Part shown: positions 33,461 through 45,200 of the stretch, one piece after another
Numbering within the stretch: position 1 is the first letter of the stretch
How the letters are laid out: every line of letters starts with the position of its first letter
Assembly: GCA_029582265.1 (NCBI GenBank)
Contig: CM055816.1
Coordinates: forward strand, 84,879,095-84,943,094
DNA length: 64,000 bases
Source of the DNA: Zoroaster sp. YZ-2022
Lineage: Eukaryota; Echinodermata; Asteroidea; Forcipulatida; Zoroasteridae
Direction: 5' to 3'
Notes under the pieces: generated by a model
What the model saw: only the letters and a program-made list of their open reading frames with translations
What the model was told of the DNA's origin: nothing
The model's database searches: none
Position numbers and translations under genes: made by a program

Positions 33461-36400
33461 TCAGTCCCAGTCTGTCTGTGGGAGGATCCGTCGTAGAAGT
33501 CTGTGGAGTGTAGATAAGGCTGGCCGAATTCTTGGGCAAAGGATGAAGAGGTGTAGGCATGTGCCTCTCTGCCCACACCAGCCGCAGTTCCTGTGGAATT
33601 TCGGGTCGATGTGGTGCAAGACTGGAAGGGATGGCAGGACATTATGAAAGAGACGGAATTGTACATCGCCTTCTTTTTTTGATATGGGTTGGTGATATGT
33701 TGATTTCCATTGAGCTGACGTTGATAGTCGAGCAACACCATTTTCATGCCACGGTGTTTTCATGGATTTTTCAGAGAGGGAATTGATGACTCTGTTAAAA
33801 AATTCATACAAGCATTTGGATGTGCTTGTCAGTCCGTTGATGTTTGGAGGAATAGTGATTTCTGGAAATGGTGTTGGAAAAGGCGGGATATCTTTCAAAT
33901 CTTCCGGTAGTCGCCAACAACCTTGTCGATTGAAGAAATGCGGGAAGTTGTTGACGATATTTCTCTGTATTATGTTCATGTCCATTTGGAGAGCCCTTGA
34001 TGACGTACGGAGAAGGTGCCGGTGCTGTGGAGGATGGAGGTCTTCTGCGGATTTTCATTTTCCGGTGGAAAAGTTGATGAGATGCCCCACAAGCGTTATT
34101 CCGCACGCCAGGAGTCGAGGCCAAGGAAGCCGTTCTTCGGTATTTTGATTAAGGTGAGTACAATTAAGAGGCAAGTTTAAAATGTGATCTATCGAGGTAA
34201 GTGGTATAGAGATACGAGCGCTGGACAGGAGCCAGGCGGTGATGATTTCACAGTGAAAATTAGGGATGCTATTCAGAAATTTCACATTTATGTCCGTGAG
34301 AAACAAGTGAATGTCGAGGTTAAGGTTGCGATATATTTGGAGAAAGTGAGAAAAGAGATTGTAAGCAGGGTGCGAGCTCCTGTCCAGAAATCGTTGTAAA
34401 GTACGGAATCGGAAGGTGGAAAGACGTGCCCGAAGGCAAGTGAGACCAAAACCTCCTTTATCCGATAATTGAAACATTGTACGTTGGTCTAACCAGTGTT
34501 TCCCGTTCGACCAGACAAAGTCAACAAGTTTCCTTTGAAAGTTCATCGAGTATATGATCGGGTGTTGGAAGGACAGCTAGATAGTGTAACAATTTGGAAG
34601 TGGCGATTTGGTTAGCTATGAGGATTTTACCTTTATATGAGAGGGTTTGGGAAATGCTCTTCCAACAAGCGATAGTTTTCTGAAGTTTGTTTCTACATGA
34701 TTGCCAATTTTGTTGAGTGAATTTATTGGAATTACCCAGATGAACTCCAAGGAACTTGAGACCTTCGTTGTTCCACGTGAAGTTGAGGGGATTATCATTT
34801 CTGAGGATCCAGGATCCTTCCCATAAACCTTGGGATTTTTGAAAATTTAAGCGAGCTGCAGACGCTCTGCTATATAAATTATAATATTGTCGACGATTTG
34901 GAAGCCACACTCGGACCCGATAAAGATAGAAACATCGTCTGCGTAGGCAGAGACGATAATATGTTTTCTGTCAAGAGGTAGTGGAAAGCCGCAGGTAGCA
35001 GCATTTTGTCGAAGAGAATTCAAGAAAGGTTCTATTGCCAAGGAAAAGAGTAGGCCCGATAATGGACATCCTTGGCGAATACCCTTTTCGAAGGGGAAGG
35101 GGGAAGTGAGAGAAGAATTAATTTTAACAAGACTCTGTGCGTTATTGTACAGTAATTTGATATATGACAGAAAGTTGTCACCGAATCCCATTTTGCCCAG
35201 TGTTTTTAGTAAATAAGAGTGACTGACATTGTCAAAGGCCTTTTTCTGGTCTAGATTGAGAATGGCAAGAGGAAGGTTTTCCACGTTGGCGTGGAGAAGA
35301 CAGTCTCTGATAAGATTGATATTGTCGTATATTGAACGTCCCGGCACTGTATAACTCTGATCCTGATTTACTATTTGACCGATTACGTTCTTGAGACGGT
35401 TAGCAAGCACCTTGGCGATGATTTTATAATCGGTGTTGAGGAGGGAAATCGGTCGCCAGTTAGCTATGTCGAGTGGGTCACCCTTTTTGTGAAGAAGAGA
35501 AATAACAGCTCTCCTGCAAGAGATAGGAAGGGCCCCAGAGGCGAAAGCAGCATTGAAAACAGAAAGAAAGTCGTATTTGATAGTGGGCCAAAATTTCTTA
35601 AAGAACTCGGGCGAATAGACCGTCGAGTCCAGGAGTTTTATTTTGATTTAATTGTTTGACTGCCTGTTCAAGTTCTTCCATTGATATGGGTTCGTCACAG
35701 GCTTGTGCATCAGACGGATCAAGGGAGGGAATATCTTTCAGGAGGGAGTCTTGTGCATTCACGTCAACATCTACGTTGGCATAAAGATTTTGGTAGAAGG
35801 AGTGAATACATGTCTTTATTTCAGAGGGATTTTCTGTTACGTCACCGGAAGGTAGACGGATTCTGTAGATGTGTTTTTTGACAGAGTGAGATTTTTCGAG
35901 ATTAAAGAAAAAGGAGGAAGATGTGTCGATATCTTTAGCAAAGTGGAAGCGTGATCGAATAAGTGCCCCTTTTGCTTCGTGTTTGAGTATGTTGTTGAGT
36001 GCATTTCGTTGTTCTTTCAGTGTTTCACCCATGTCTGGTGTGATTGTGGGATGTGATTGAAGTTTGTCTATGTCTTTTTCTAGTTTCTGTATCGTAGTTT
36101 TCTTTTCAGAAGCGCATTTCTTTCCGTACATTTGGGATAGAGATTTTATGTGATATTTCCCGAGGTCCCACCAAGTGCAAATATTGTGATAGTTATCTTT
36201 TTGAGTTTGCCAGTCGGACCAAAATAGAGAAAATATTTCACAAAATGTTTTATCTTCAAGAAGGCTGTTGTTAAACTGCCAATAGGCGCTTCCTCGCTTT
36301 GTAAAAAAGGGAAGTTTTAATTTCCGGAGGACAGCACTATGATCAGAAAGTGAGCAAGGAATAATATCACAGGACAGAACAGATGTAGTAAGAGTGGGAG

Positions 36401-37070
36401 ATATATAAAATCGGTCAAGGCGAGCTTTAGACATTTCTCCAGGCACACTGGAGTTATGTCTAAACCAGGTGTATTTAGATGTGTTAGGGTTTAGTCTTCG
36501 CCAAATGTCACAAAGAGAGAGATCAGTATAGAGGTCGAGTAAAGAGGATGCAATTTTCTGGCGTTTTTCAGAAGAGATGCCGAAACGATCTAACGTGGGC
36601 TCAATAGTACAGTTGAAATCACCGCCAATAACGACAATGCCACTATCGAGGTCGTCGCAATGGTGTTGAATGGCTTTTAATACTTCTATGGCAGGATCAT
36701 TGTTTTGAGGGATCAATACATTATAAAGATGATATATTGTGGAGCCGACCTCTATCTTAGCGTATGTAACATAACTTTCATAGATAACCTCAGAAGAAAG
36801 GACTGGTTAAGTATTTTTAATTAGTATCCCAACTCCTGTTCCCCGAGATAAACTTGGAGAACAAATAACGTGGTACGGCCAGGAATTCCAAGCTGAGGAC
36901 AAAGTGTTTAGGTCATTTGTTTCTTGGAGAAAGATGATATCAGGTGAGTTGCAAGCAATATTTATAAAAGAAAGAAAGGAAGAGTTCCTAAAAGGCATGG
37001 AACACCCTCCAGTGTTGAGGGTAAGAATGGAAAGTGCCATAAGATAAAAGAATAAAATGTATTTAGTCAT
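33461..37070 (-). pseudogene. LINE ORF2: endonuclease plus reverse transcriptase
   Basis: It starts at the Met at 37070. The apurinic-type endonuclease covers roughly 37070-36250: ILTLNTGG, IFLQET, then GGDFNCT and a closing SLSDHSAVL. The reverse transcriptase covers about 35600-34500, with LDQKKAFD and RQGCPLS and the catalytic YADD within the piece 35410-34847 (residues 156-159 of that piece). Near the end, about 33560, CGWCGQRGTCLHLFILC gives the C-terminal Cys/His motif of these LINEs. The frame is interrupted between 36807 and 36716, near 35600, near 34880, near 34530 and near 34020. The protein would nick DNA and copy the LINE RNA at the target site. Confidence 0.88.
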
Positions 37071-37071
37071 T

Positions 37072-38488
37072 TTATAATGTTTGCGAAGGGTCGTTTGGAT
37101 CTAGGGTCTTGATAAGTTTTCGGACCCTTTGTTGCATGTTCCTGTTGAAGAGAGGAGAGTTTCGCAGGGGTTTTAGTTGTTTAACAAGGCCTGGGAGGTC
37201 GTTTGTAAACTTTCTGGCAATTTCAAGAGGTTTTCGCCTGGCTTTGACGCATTTTAGAAATTTAGTCATATCTGCGTTAGACAGCGGACCCCTGGTGGTG
37301 ACTAAATCACAAAAGTCTTCCTCTGTAGCTTCTGAAGTGACAGATTGAATGTCACTGTCGCTTTCTGAAGCAGAAGGACCGTCTATTGACATTTGAGTAG
37401 AATCGTCTAGAGTCTGTGAAAGAGTTGGCGGATCAGTAATGGTGGGTTGGTCTTTGGCTGTCTCCAGATGTTTAGAAATTTTTCTCGGGGGAGACGGTGA
37501 TTTTAGAGGCACGAGACTAGAATTGACAGCTTGTTTGGAAGAAGGTGGTGAGAGCTTTTTCTTCCTTTTGGACAAGACCTCTGAGAAAAGAGGTGTAGAA
37601 TTGTCTCTTTGGAGAGGAGGTGGAGTTCCCCAAAAGTATTTGGAGGAATGAGGTTTATCGGAACGGGTGGTGGAAGGAGTAGCAGCGGTTGGTGAGGAAG
37701 GGGAGTGGGTATTTAAAGTGGGGGATATGGAGAGGCGGGAGAAGGATGGGGAGAGGTGGTAGGTGGATGGGGAGAAACGGGAGGAGAAAGAGGGGAAGTG
37801 GGAGGAGGCTGAGAGGCGGGAGGGGGAGGGGCGGTGGGGCTGGGAGAAGGAGGATCATTCGTGTGAGAGGTGGTAGGATCAGAGGAGTTGCGTGGTTGAG
37901 ATACATTATTGGAGGAAAGTGAAGTAGCCGAGTTAGATCTTGCTGGTGTAGTGAGCTTGATATTTGTTTTTGACTGTTTTGAAGGGTGTTTTGGGTCCGA
38001 TTTATTTCCATGGTGAAAGACCGGAGGAGGGTTTAGAGGGTTGTGTGTTGTTTCCGGTGATGGATCTGTGGATTGATTATCAGGTTGGGATGTGTTTTTC
38101 TTGCAGTTCTTACTGATGTGACCATATTCACCGCAGGAAAAACACTTAACAGACTCGGTAGAAATGAAAATTCGGTAGTTCACACCTGCATAATTGAAGT
38201 TAATGTGGTCCGGTATAGTAATATTTGGTTCAATAAAGACATGAACCTGTCTTCTGAAGGACATGATATGGGACAACTTTTTGATATGGGAGACACGGTC
38301 TTACAAAAATGAGACAAATTGGCAGTAATAACATAATTAGGTATTTCAGGATATACATTTGATAAAACGAGTCGAGTGGTCGGGCGTACGAGTGGGCTGA
38401 CTTCTATGTATGTTTTCTGTATGTGAAGACCACATAAAATGGCTTCGATCCAAACTGGACCTCCATCAGAGGCTTTGACAAAGTACAA
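37072..38488 (-). pseudogene. LINE ORF1: RNA-binding protein with CCHC zinc knuckle
   Basis: It reads from 38488 through FVKASDGGPVWIEAIL and a domain of about 100 residues, then after a frameshift near 38200 into VKCFSCGEYGHISKNCK, a CX2CX4HX4C knuckle. A long Ser/Pro-rich stretch follows (about 37715-37960; the plus strand there is a G/A-rich purine tract), and after another shift a basic C-terminal part (37575-37072) ending just two bases before ORF2. The 5' start is probably missing. Confidence 0.75.
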
Positions 38489-38494
38489 ACATAA

Positions 38495-39870
38495 CTAGAG
38501 ATTGGTGTTTGTATTGACAAACACTAGGTGTTCGGGACGCGTAAAGGTCAAATTGGGGTCAACTTTGTTTAAATATTTTTTTTAAATTAACGATCTGTAC
38601 AATGGTGCAAAGATTGTTAATTTACCTCTTTTGGATGATTTTTGTTAATATTAAACTTTGACTTCCGGTTTGGACAGGAAGTAAAGGTCAAATTGGGGTC
38701 ATGTTTATGTAAATATTGTTGACAACAATCTGTACAATGGTGCAAAAATGTCAATTTACCTCTTGTGGTTGTTGAGATAAGATTTTTTTTAAATATTAAA
38801 CTTTGACTTCCGGTTTGGACAGGAAGTAAAGGTCAAATTGGGTTCACCTTTTTAAACATATTTTTTGACAAGTAACGCTCTGTACAACGGTGCAAAAATT
38901 GTGAATTTACCTCTTGTGGTTGTTGAGACACAATTTTTGTTAATATTAAACTTTGACTTCCGGTTTGGACAGGAAGTAAGAGAAAATTGGGGTCACCTTT
39001 GTATAATTTCTTTTTTGACAATTAACAATGTATACAATGGTGCAAAAAATGTAAATTTACCTCTTGTGGTTGTTGAGATATAATTTCTTTAAATATTAAA
39101 CTTTGACTTCCAGTTTAGACAAGAAGTAAAGGTCAAATTGGGGTCACCTTTTTGTAATTTTTTTTGACAATTAACGATCTGTACAATGGTACAAAAATTG
39201 TGAATTTACCTCTTGTGGTTGTTGAGATATGATTTTTTTAAATATTAAACTTTGACTTTCGGTTTCGACAGGAAGTAAGGTCAAATTGGGGTCACCTTTG
39301 TGTAAATATTTTTCGACAATTAATCTATACAATGGTGCAAAAAATGTCAAGGTACATCTTGTGGTTGTTGAGATAAGATTTTTTTAAATATTAAATTTTG
39401 ACTTCCGGTTTGGACAGGAAGTAAGGTCAAATTGGGGTCACCTTTGTGTAAATATTTTTCCACAATTAACAATCTATACAATGGTGCAAAAATGTGAATT
39501 TACCTCTTGCGGTTGTTGAGATATGATTTGTTTAAATATTAAACTTTGACTTCCGGTTTGTACAGGAAGTAAGGTCAAATTAGGGTCACCTTTGTGTAAT
39601 ATTTTTGACAATTAACGATCTGTATAATGGTACAAAAATTGTGAATTTAACCTCTTGTGGTTGTTGAGATATAATTGTTTTAAATATTAAACTTTGACTT
39701 CCGGTTTGGACAGGAAGTAAGGTCAAATTGGGGTCACCTTTTTGGAAATATTTTTTGACAATTAACGATCTGTACAATGGTACACAAATTGTGAATTTAC
39801 CTCTTGTGGTTGTTGAGATATGATTTTTTGCGGACAGACGTCGGGGAGAAGAAGAAGAAGTAAAAACTAG
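38495..39870 (+). mobile_element. Helentron-like (HINE) element copy 1 with 147-bp internal repeats
   Basis: It starts AGATTGGTGTTTGTATTGAC, then CACTAGGTGTTCGGG. About nine copies of a repeat near 147 bp follow (GGAAGTAA...GGTCAAATTGGGGTCACC... GACTTCCGGTTTGG), ending with GAAGAAGAAGAAG and CTAG at 39867-39870. It has no hairpin at its end, unlike copy 2. The 5' TAGGTGTTCGGG matches the complement of the 3' hairpin stem of copy 2, the subterminal arrangement described for Helentron-associated elements. Confidence 0.6.
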
Positions 39871-41074
39871 AAATTCGAGTTTGTTTACACAAACTCTAGG
39901 TGTTCGGGAGGAGTAAAGGTCAAATTGGGGTCACCTTTGTGTAAAATTGTTTTGACAAATAACGATCTGTACAATGGTGCAAATATTGTGAATTTACCTC
40001 TTGTGGAAGATTTTGTTTTAAATATTAAACTTTGACTTCCGGTTTAGACAGGAAGTAAAGGTCAAATTGCGGTCAACTTTGTGTAAAATTGTTTTGACAA
40101 TTAACGATCTGTACAATGGTACACAAATTGTGAATTTACCTCTTGTGCTTGTTGAGATATGATTTGTTTAAATATTAAACTTTGACTTCCGGTTTGGACA
40201 GGAAGTAAGGTCAAATTGGGGTCATCTTTTTGTAAATTTTTTTGACAATTAACGATCTGTACAATGGTAGAAAAATTGTGAATTTACCTTTTGTGGTTGT
40301 TGAGATATGATTTGTTTAAATATTAAACTTTGACTTCCGGTTTGGACAGGAAGTAAGGTCAAATTGGGGTCAACTTTATGTAAATATTTTTGGACAATTA
40401 ATGATCTGTACAATGGTGCAGAAAATATCAATTTAACTCTTGTGGTTGTTGAGATATGATTTTATAAAATATTAAACTTTGACTTCCGGTTTGGACAGGA
40501 AGTAAGGTCAAATTGGGGTCACCTTTATGTAAATATTTTTGGACAATTAATGATCTGTACAATGGTGCAGAAAATGTCAATTTACCTCTTGTGGTTGTTC
40601 AGATATGATTTTGTTTAAATATTAAACTTTGACTTCCGGTTTGGACAGGAAGTAAGGTCAAATTGGGGTCATCTTTTTGTAAATATTTTTTGACAATTAA
40701 CGATCTGTACAATGGTACAAAAATTGTGAATTTACCCCTTGTGGTTGTTGAGATATGATTTTTTTAAATATTAAACTTTGATTTATCGTAATTCGATATC
40801 TGATGACCTCATCGTGACGTCACAAATTCTTGTCACAAAGTTTGTTTGATCTACGTGTTAAGTTCTAAGTATATGCCAAGTTTCAAGTTCATGTGAAGTT
40901 TGCAAGTATGTGTTTTTTTGTAGACAATCTATCTGGAGAAGAAGAAGAAGAAGGAGAAGAAAAGAAAAAACCGAACAAAAACAATAGGTGTTTCGGGTGC
41001 ATACCCGAACACCTAAAAAAAAAACCGAACAAAAACAATAGGTGTTTCGGGCACAAACCCGAACACCTAACTAG
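39871..41074 (+). mobile_element. Helentron-like (HINE) element copy 2 with 3' hairpins
   Basis: It starts AAATTCGAGTTTGTTTACAC, then CTCTAGGTGTTCGGGAGG. About six repeats of the 147-bp unit follow, then a unique part (CATCGTGACGTCACAAATTC), a GAAGAAGAAG tract, and two successive hairpins with stems TAGGTGTTTCGGG / CCCGAACACCTA at 40985-41013 and 41037-41070, ending in CTAG (41071-41074). A 3' hairpin followed closely by CTRR is the Helitron terminus signature. Confidence 0.65.
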
Positions 41075-41930
41075 AGATTCGAGTTTGTCTTGACACAAAC
41101 TCTAGGTGTTCGGGAGGTGTAAAGGTCAAATTGGGATCACCTTTTTGTAAATATTTTTTTTACAATTAACGATCAGTACAATAGTGGAATTTTGTTTAAT
41201 TTACCTCTTGTTGTTGTTGAAATATGATGTTTTTAAATATTAAACTTTGACTTCCGGTTTGGACAGGAAGCAATGCCAAATTGGGGTCACCTTTTTGTAA
41301 ATATTTGTTGACAATTAACGACCTATACAATGGTACAAAAATTGTGAATTTACCTCTTGTGGTTGTTGCGATATGATTTTTTTAAATATTAAACTTTGAC
41401 TTACGGTTTGGACAGGAAGTAAGGTCAAATTGGGGTCAGCTTTTTATAAATATTTTTGACAATTAACGATCTGTATACTGGTGCATAAATTGTCAATTTA
41501 CCTCTTGTGGTTGTTGAGATATGATTTTTTTAAATATTAAACTTTGACTTGCAGTTTGGACAGGAAGTAAGGTCAAATTGGGGTCACTCACAACTCGTGT
41601 TTCATCTGCTTGTTAATAATAATAATAATAATAATGTATGGACTTATATAGCGCACGTATCCACCAACTAAGTGGTGCTCAAGGCGCATTCTTTTTAACG
41701 TGCATTACACAACACACGGGACCTACGGCTTTACGTCCCATCCGAAGGACGAAGCAATTATGGTTAAGTACCTTGCTCAAGGACACAAGTGTCACGACCG
41801 GGGCTCGAACCCACACGCTGCTGCTGGCAACACCAGAACTTGAGTTCGGTGCGCTAGACCGCTCGGCCAAGTTTCAAGTTCATGTAAAGTTTGCAAGTTG
41901 TTTGTTACCGACTATTAAGCAATCCGAATA
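41075..41930 (+). mobile_element. Helentron-like element copy 3, interrupted by a SINE
   Basis: It starts AGATTCGAGTTTGTCTTGAC and carries three to four 147-bp repeats to about 41590. The sequence after the SINE (AAGTTTCAAGTTCATG...) matches the unique part of copy 2 at 40878. The 3' hairpin end was not found. Confidence 0.55.
41613..41874 (-). mobile_element. tRNA-derived SINE with (ATT)n tail
   Basis: On the minus strand it begins TGGCCGAGCGGTCTAGCGC (box A of a Leu/Ser-type tRNA), has GGTTCGAGCCCC as box B, then AAGGTACTTAACCATAATTG and CGCTATATAAGTCC, and ends in (ATT)n at 41614-41635. It lies within Helentron-like copy 3. Confidence 0.85.
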
Positions 41931-42219
41931 GCGTAACGGGAAACTTCACGCTAAACTTGGCATAGGAGCCTTGCTCTACGATAATAATTCTGCACTGATT
42001 GTAAAGACCACTAAAGTTGTATAGCGCCCTCTGTAGTTAGAATTTCTAACGCACAATGGTGAACATACACTGAATGTGGGTCATTACACATGTGGGCTTG
42101 ACGTCATCATGACGTCACTGTTGCGGTTTCCTGATCATCATGACGTCACTAGGTTTCATCTACAAGTTAAGGTCTAACTATGTGTGAAGTTTGAAGGTTT
42201 TTTAATGCAAATACCTGAA
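41931..42219. other. Unassigned spacer with three TGACGTCA sites
   Basis: No gene. It contains TTGTATAGCGCCCTCTGTAG and ATGACGTCA near 42110 and 42140, similar in flavour to the palindromic elements, but no end sequences were recognised. Confidence 0.4.
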
Positions 42220-45200
42220 AATAGAACAGGTTAGGACAAAAACCTGAAAAAAGAACAGGTTAAAACAAATACCTGGAAATAGATCAGGTTAAAACAAATA
42301 CCTGAAAATAGAACAGGTTAAAACAATACCTGAAAAAAGAACAGGTTGATACAAATACCTGAAAAGAGAACAGGTTAAGACAAAGAGCTCTGGGGAGAAC
42401 GGATTGATGCAAAAAGCTGTGGAGAGAAAGGGTTAAAACAAATACCTGAGAATCAAACAGGTTAATACAAAGAGCTGTGGACAGAACAGGTTAAAACAAA
42501 TTCCTGAAAAGAGAACAGGTTAAAGCAAACACCTGAAAAAAGAACAGGTTAAAGCAATTGCCTGAAAAAAGAACAGGTTAAAGCAGTTGCCTCAAAATAG
42601 AACATGTTAAAACAAATACCTGGAAATAGAACAAGTTAAAACAATACCTGAAAAAAAGAACAGGTTAATACAAAGAGCTGTGAAGAGAACGGGTTAAAAC
42701 AAATACCTGAAAAGTAAACGGGCTAATACAAAGAGCTGTGGAGAGAACGGGTTAAAACAAATTCCTGAAAAGAGAACAGGTTAAAGCAATTGCCTGAAAA
42801 AAGAACAGGTTAAAGCAAATACCTGAAAATAGAACAGGTTAAAACAAATACCTGAAAAAAAGAACAGGTTGATACACAAACCTCACAAGAGAATAGGTTA
42901 AGACAAAGAGCTGTGGAGAGAACGGGTTAAAACAAATACCTGAAAAGAGAACGGGTTAATACAAAGAGCTGTGGAGAGAACGGGTTAAAACAAATACCTG
43001 AAAAGAGAACGGTTAATACAAAGAGCTGTGGAGATAACGTGTTAAAACAAATACCTGAAAAGAGAAAGGGTTAATACAAAGAGCTGTTGAGAGAACAGGT
43101 TAAAACAAATACCTGAAAAGAAATGGGTTAATACATAGACCTACGGAGATAACGTGTTAAAACAAATACCTGAAAAGAGAAAGGGTTAATACAAAGAGCT
43201 GTTGAGAGAACGGGTTAAAACAAATACCTGAAAAGAGAAAGGGTTAATACAAAGAGCTGTTGAGAGAACAGGTTAAAACAAATACCTGAAAAGAAATGGG
43301 TTAATACATAGAGCTACGGAGATAACGTGTTAAAACAAATACATGAAAAGAGAAAGGGTTAATACAAAGAGCTGTGGAGATAACGTGTTAAAACAAATAC
43401 CTGAAAAGAGAAAGGGTTAATACAAAGAGCTGTTGAGAGAACAGGTTAAAACAAATACCTGAAAAGAAAATGGGTTAATACAAGAAACTGTGGAGAGAAC
43501 AGGTTAAAACAAATACCTGGAAATAGAACAGATAAAAACAAATACCTGGAAATAGAACATGTTAAAATAAATACCTGAAAAAAGAACAAGTTGATACAAA
43601 TATCTGAAAAGAAAATGGGTTAATACAAAAAATTGTGGAATGAACAGGTTAAAACAAATACCTGGAAATAGAACAGGTTAAAAAAATACCTGAAAAGAGA
43701 GCAGGTTAAAACAAATACCTAAAAAGTTTTACCTAAATACCTAAAAAGATAACGTGTTAAAACAAATACCTGAAAAGAGAATGGTTAATACAAAGAGCTG
43801 TGGAGATAACGTGTTAAAACAAATACCTGAAAAGAGAACGGGTTAATACAAAGAGCTGTTGTGAGAACGGGTTAAAACAAATACCTGAAAAGAAATGGGT
43901 TAATACATAGAGCTATGGAGATAACGTGTTAAAACAAATACCTGAAAAGAGAAACGGTTAATACAAAGAGCTGTGGAGAGAACGGGTTAAAACAAATACC
44001 TGAAAAAGAACAGTTTAAAGCAAATACCTGAAAATAGAACAGGTTAAAACAAATACCTGAAAAAAAGAACAGGTTGATACACATACCTCACAAGAGAACA
44101 GGTTAAGACAAAGAGCTGTGGGGAGAACGAGTTAATACAAAAATCTGTAGAGAGAACGGGTTAAAACAAATACCTGAAAGGAGAACGGGTTAATACAAAG
44201 AGCTGTGGAGAGAACGGGCTAATACAAAAAGCTGTGGAGAGAACGAGTTAAAACAAATACCTGAAAAGAGAACGGTTAATACAAAGAGCTGTGGAGATAA
44301 CGTGTTAAAACAAATACCTGAAAAGAGAACGGGTTAATACAAAGAGCTGTGGAGATAACGTGTTAAAACAAATACCTGAAAAGAGAACGGGTTAATACAA
44401 AGAGCTGTTGAGAGAACAGGTTAAAACAAATACCTGAAAAGAAAATGGGTTAATACAAGAAACTGTGGAGAGAACAGGTTAAAACAAATACCTGGAAATA
44501 GAACAGATAAAAACAAATACCTGGAAATAGAACATGTTAAAATAAATACCTGAAAAAAGAACAAGTTGATACAAATACCTGAAAAGAAAATGGGTTAATA
44601 CAAAAAACTGTGGAATGAACAGGTTAAAACAAATACCTGGAAATAGAGCAGGTTAAAAAAATACCTGAAAAGAGAGCAGGTTAAAACAAATACCTAAAAA
44701 GTTTTACCTAAATACCTAAAAAGATAACGTGTTAAAACAAATACCTGAAAAGAGAACAGTTAATACAAAGAGCTGTGGAGATAACGTGTTAAAACAAATA
44801 CCTGAAAAGAGAACGGGTTAATACAAAGAGCTGTTGAGAGAATCGGGTTAAAACAAATACCTGAAAAGAAAATGGGTTAATACATAGAGCTACGGAGATA
44901 ACGTATTAAAACAAATACCTGAAAAGAGAAACGGTTAATACAAAGAGCTGTGGAGAGAACGGGTTTAAACAAATACCTGAAAAGAAAATGGGTTAATACA
45001 AAGAACTGTGGAGAGAACGGGTTAAAACAAATAGCTGAAAAGAGAACGAGTTATTACAGAGAGCTGTGTAGAGAACGGGTTAAAACAAATAGCTGAAAAT
45101 AGAACAGGTTAAAACAAATACCTAAAAAGAGAACAGGTTAAAGCAAATACCTGAAAAAGGACAGGTTAATGCAAATACCTGAAAATAGAACAGGTTAAAA

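Larger units (their letters stand above)
33000..38494 (-). mobile_element. L1-Tx1-clade LINE, near full length
   Basis: On the minus strand the order is ORF1 (CCHC knuckle), ORF2 (endonuclease, reverse transcriptase, Cys/His tail) and a 3' UTR that runs from about 33460 to 33000 and ends in a TCTATCTATCTGTCTG tail. ORF1 starts at or beyond the left junction, where the sequence changes at about 38494 to the Helentron-like array (CTAGAGATT). Protein phrases such as SYTVPGRSIYDN, RQGCPLSGLLFSLAIEP and SAYADDVSIF are those of the Tx1 branch of L1 elements. Several frameshifts make it inactive as read. Confidence 0.85.

Noticed and set aside
33559..34399. Plus-strand frames over the LINE
   Set aside because: Antisense shadows of ORF2, which has recognisable domains on the minus strand.
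37655..38011. Leu/Pro-rich minus-strand frame and Arg/Gly-rich plus-strand frame at 37689-37922
   Set aside because: Alternative frames of the Ser/Pro-rich linker of LINE ORF1.
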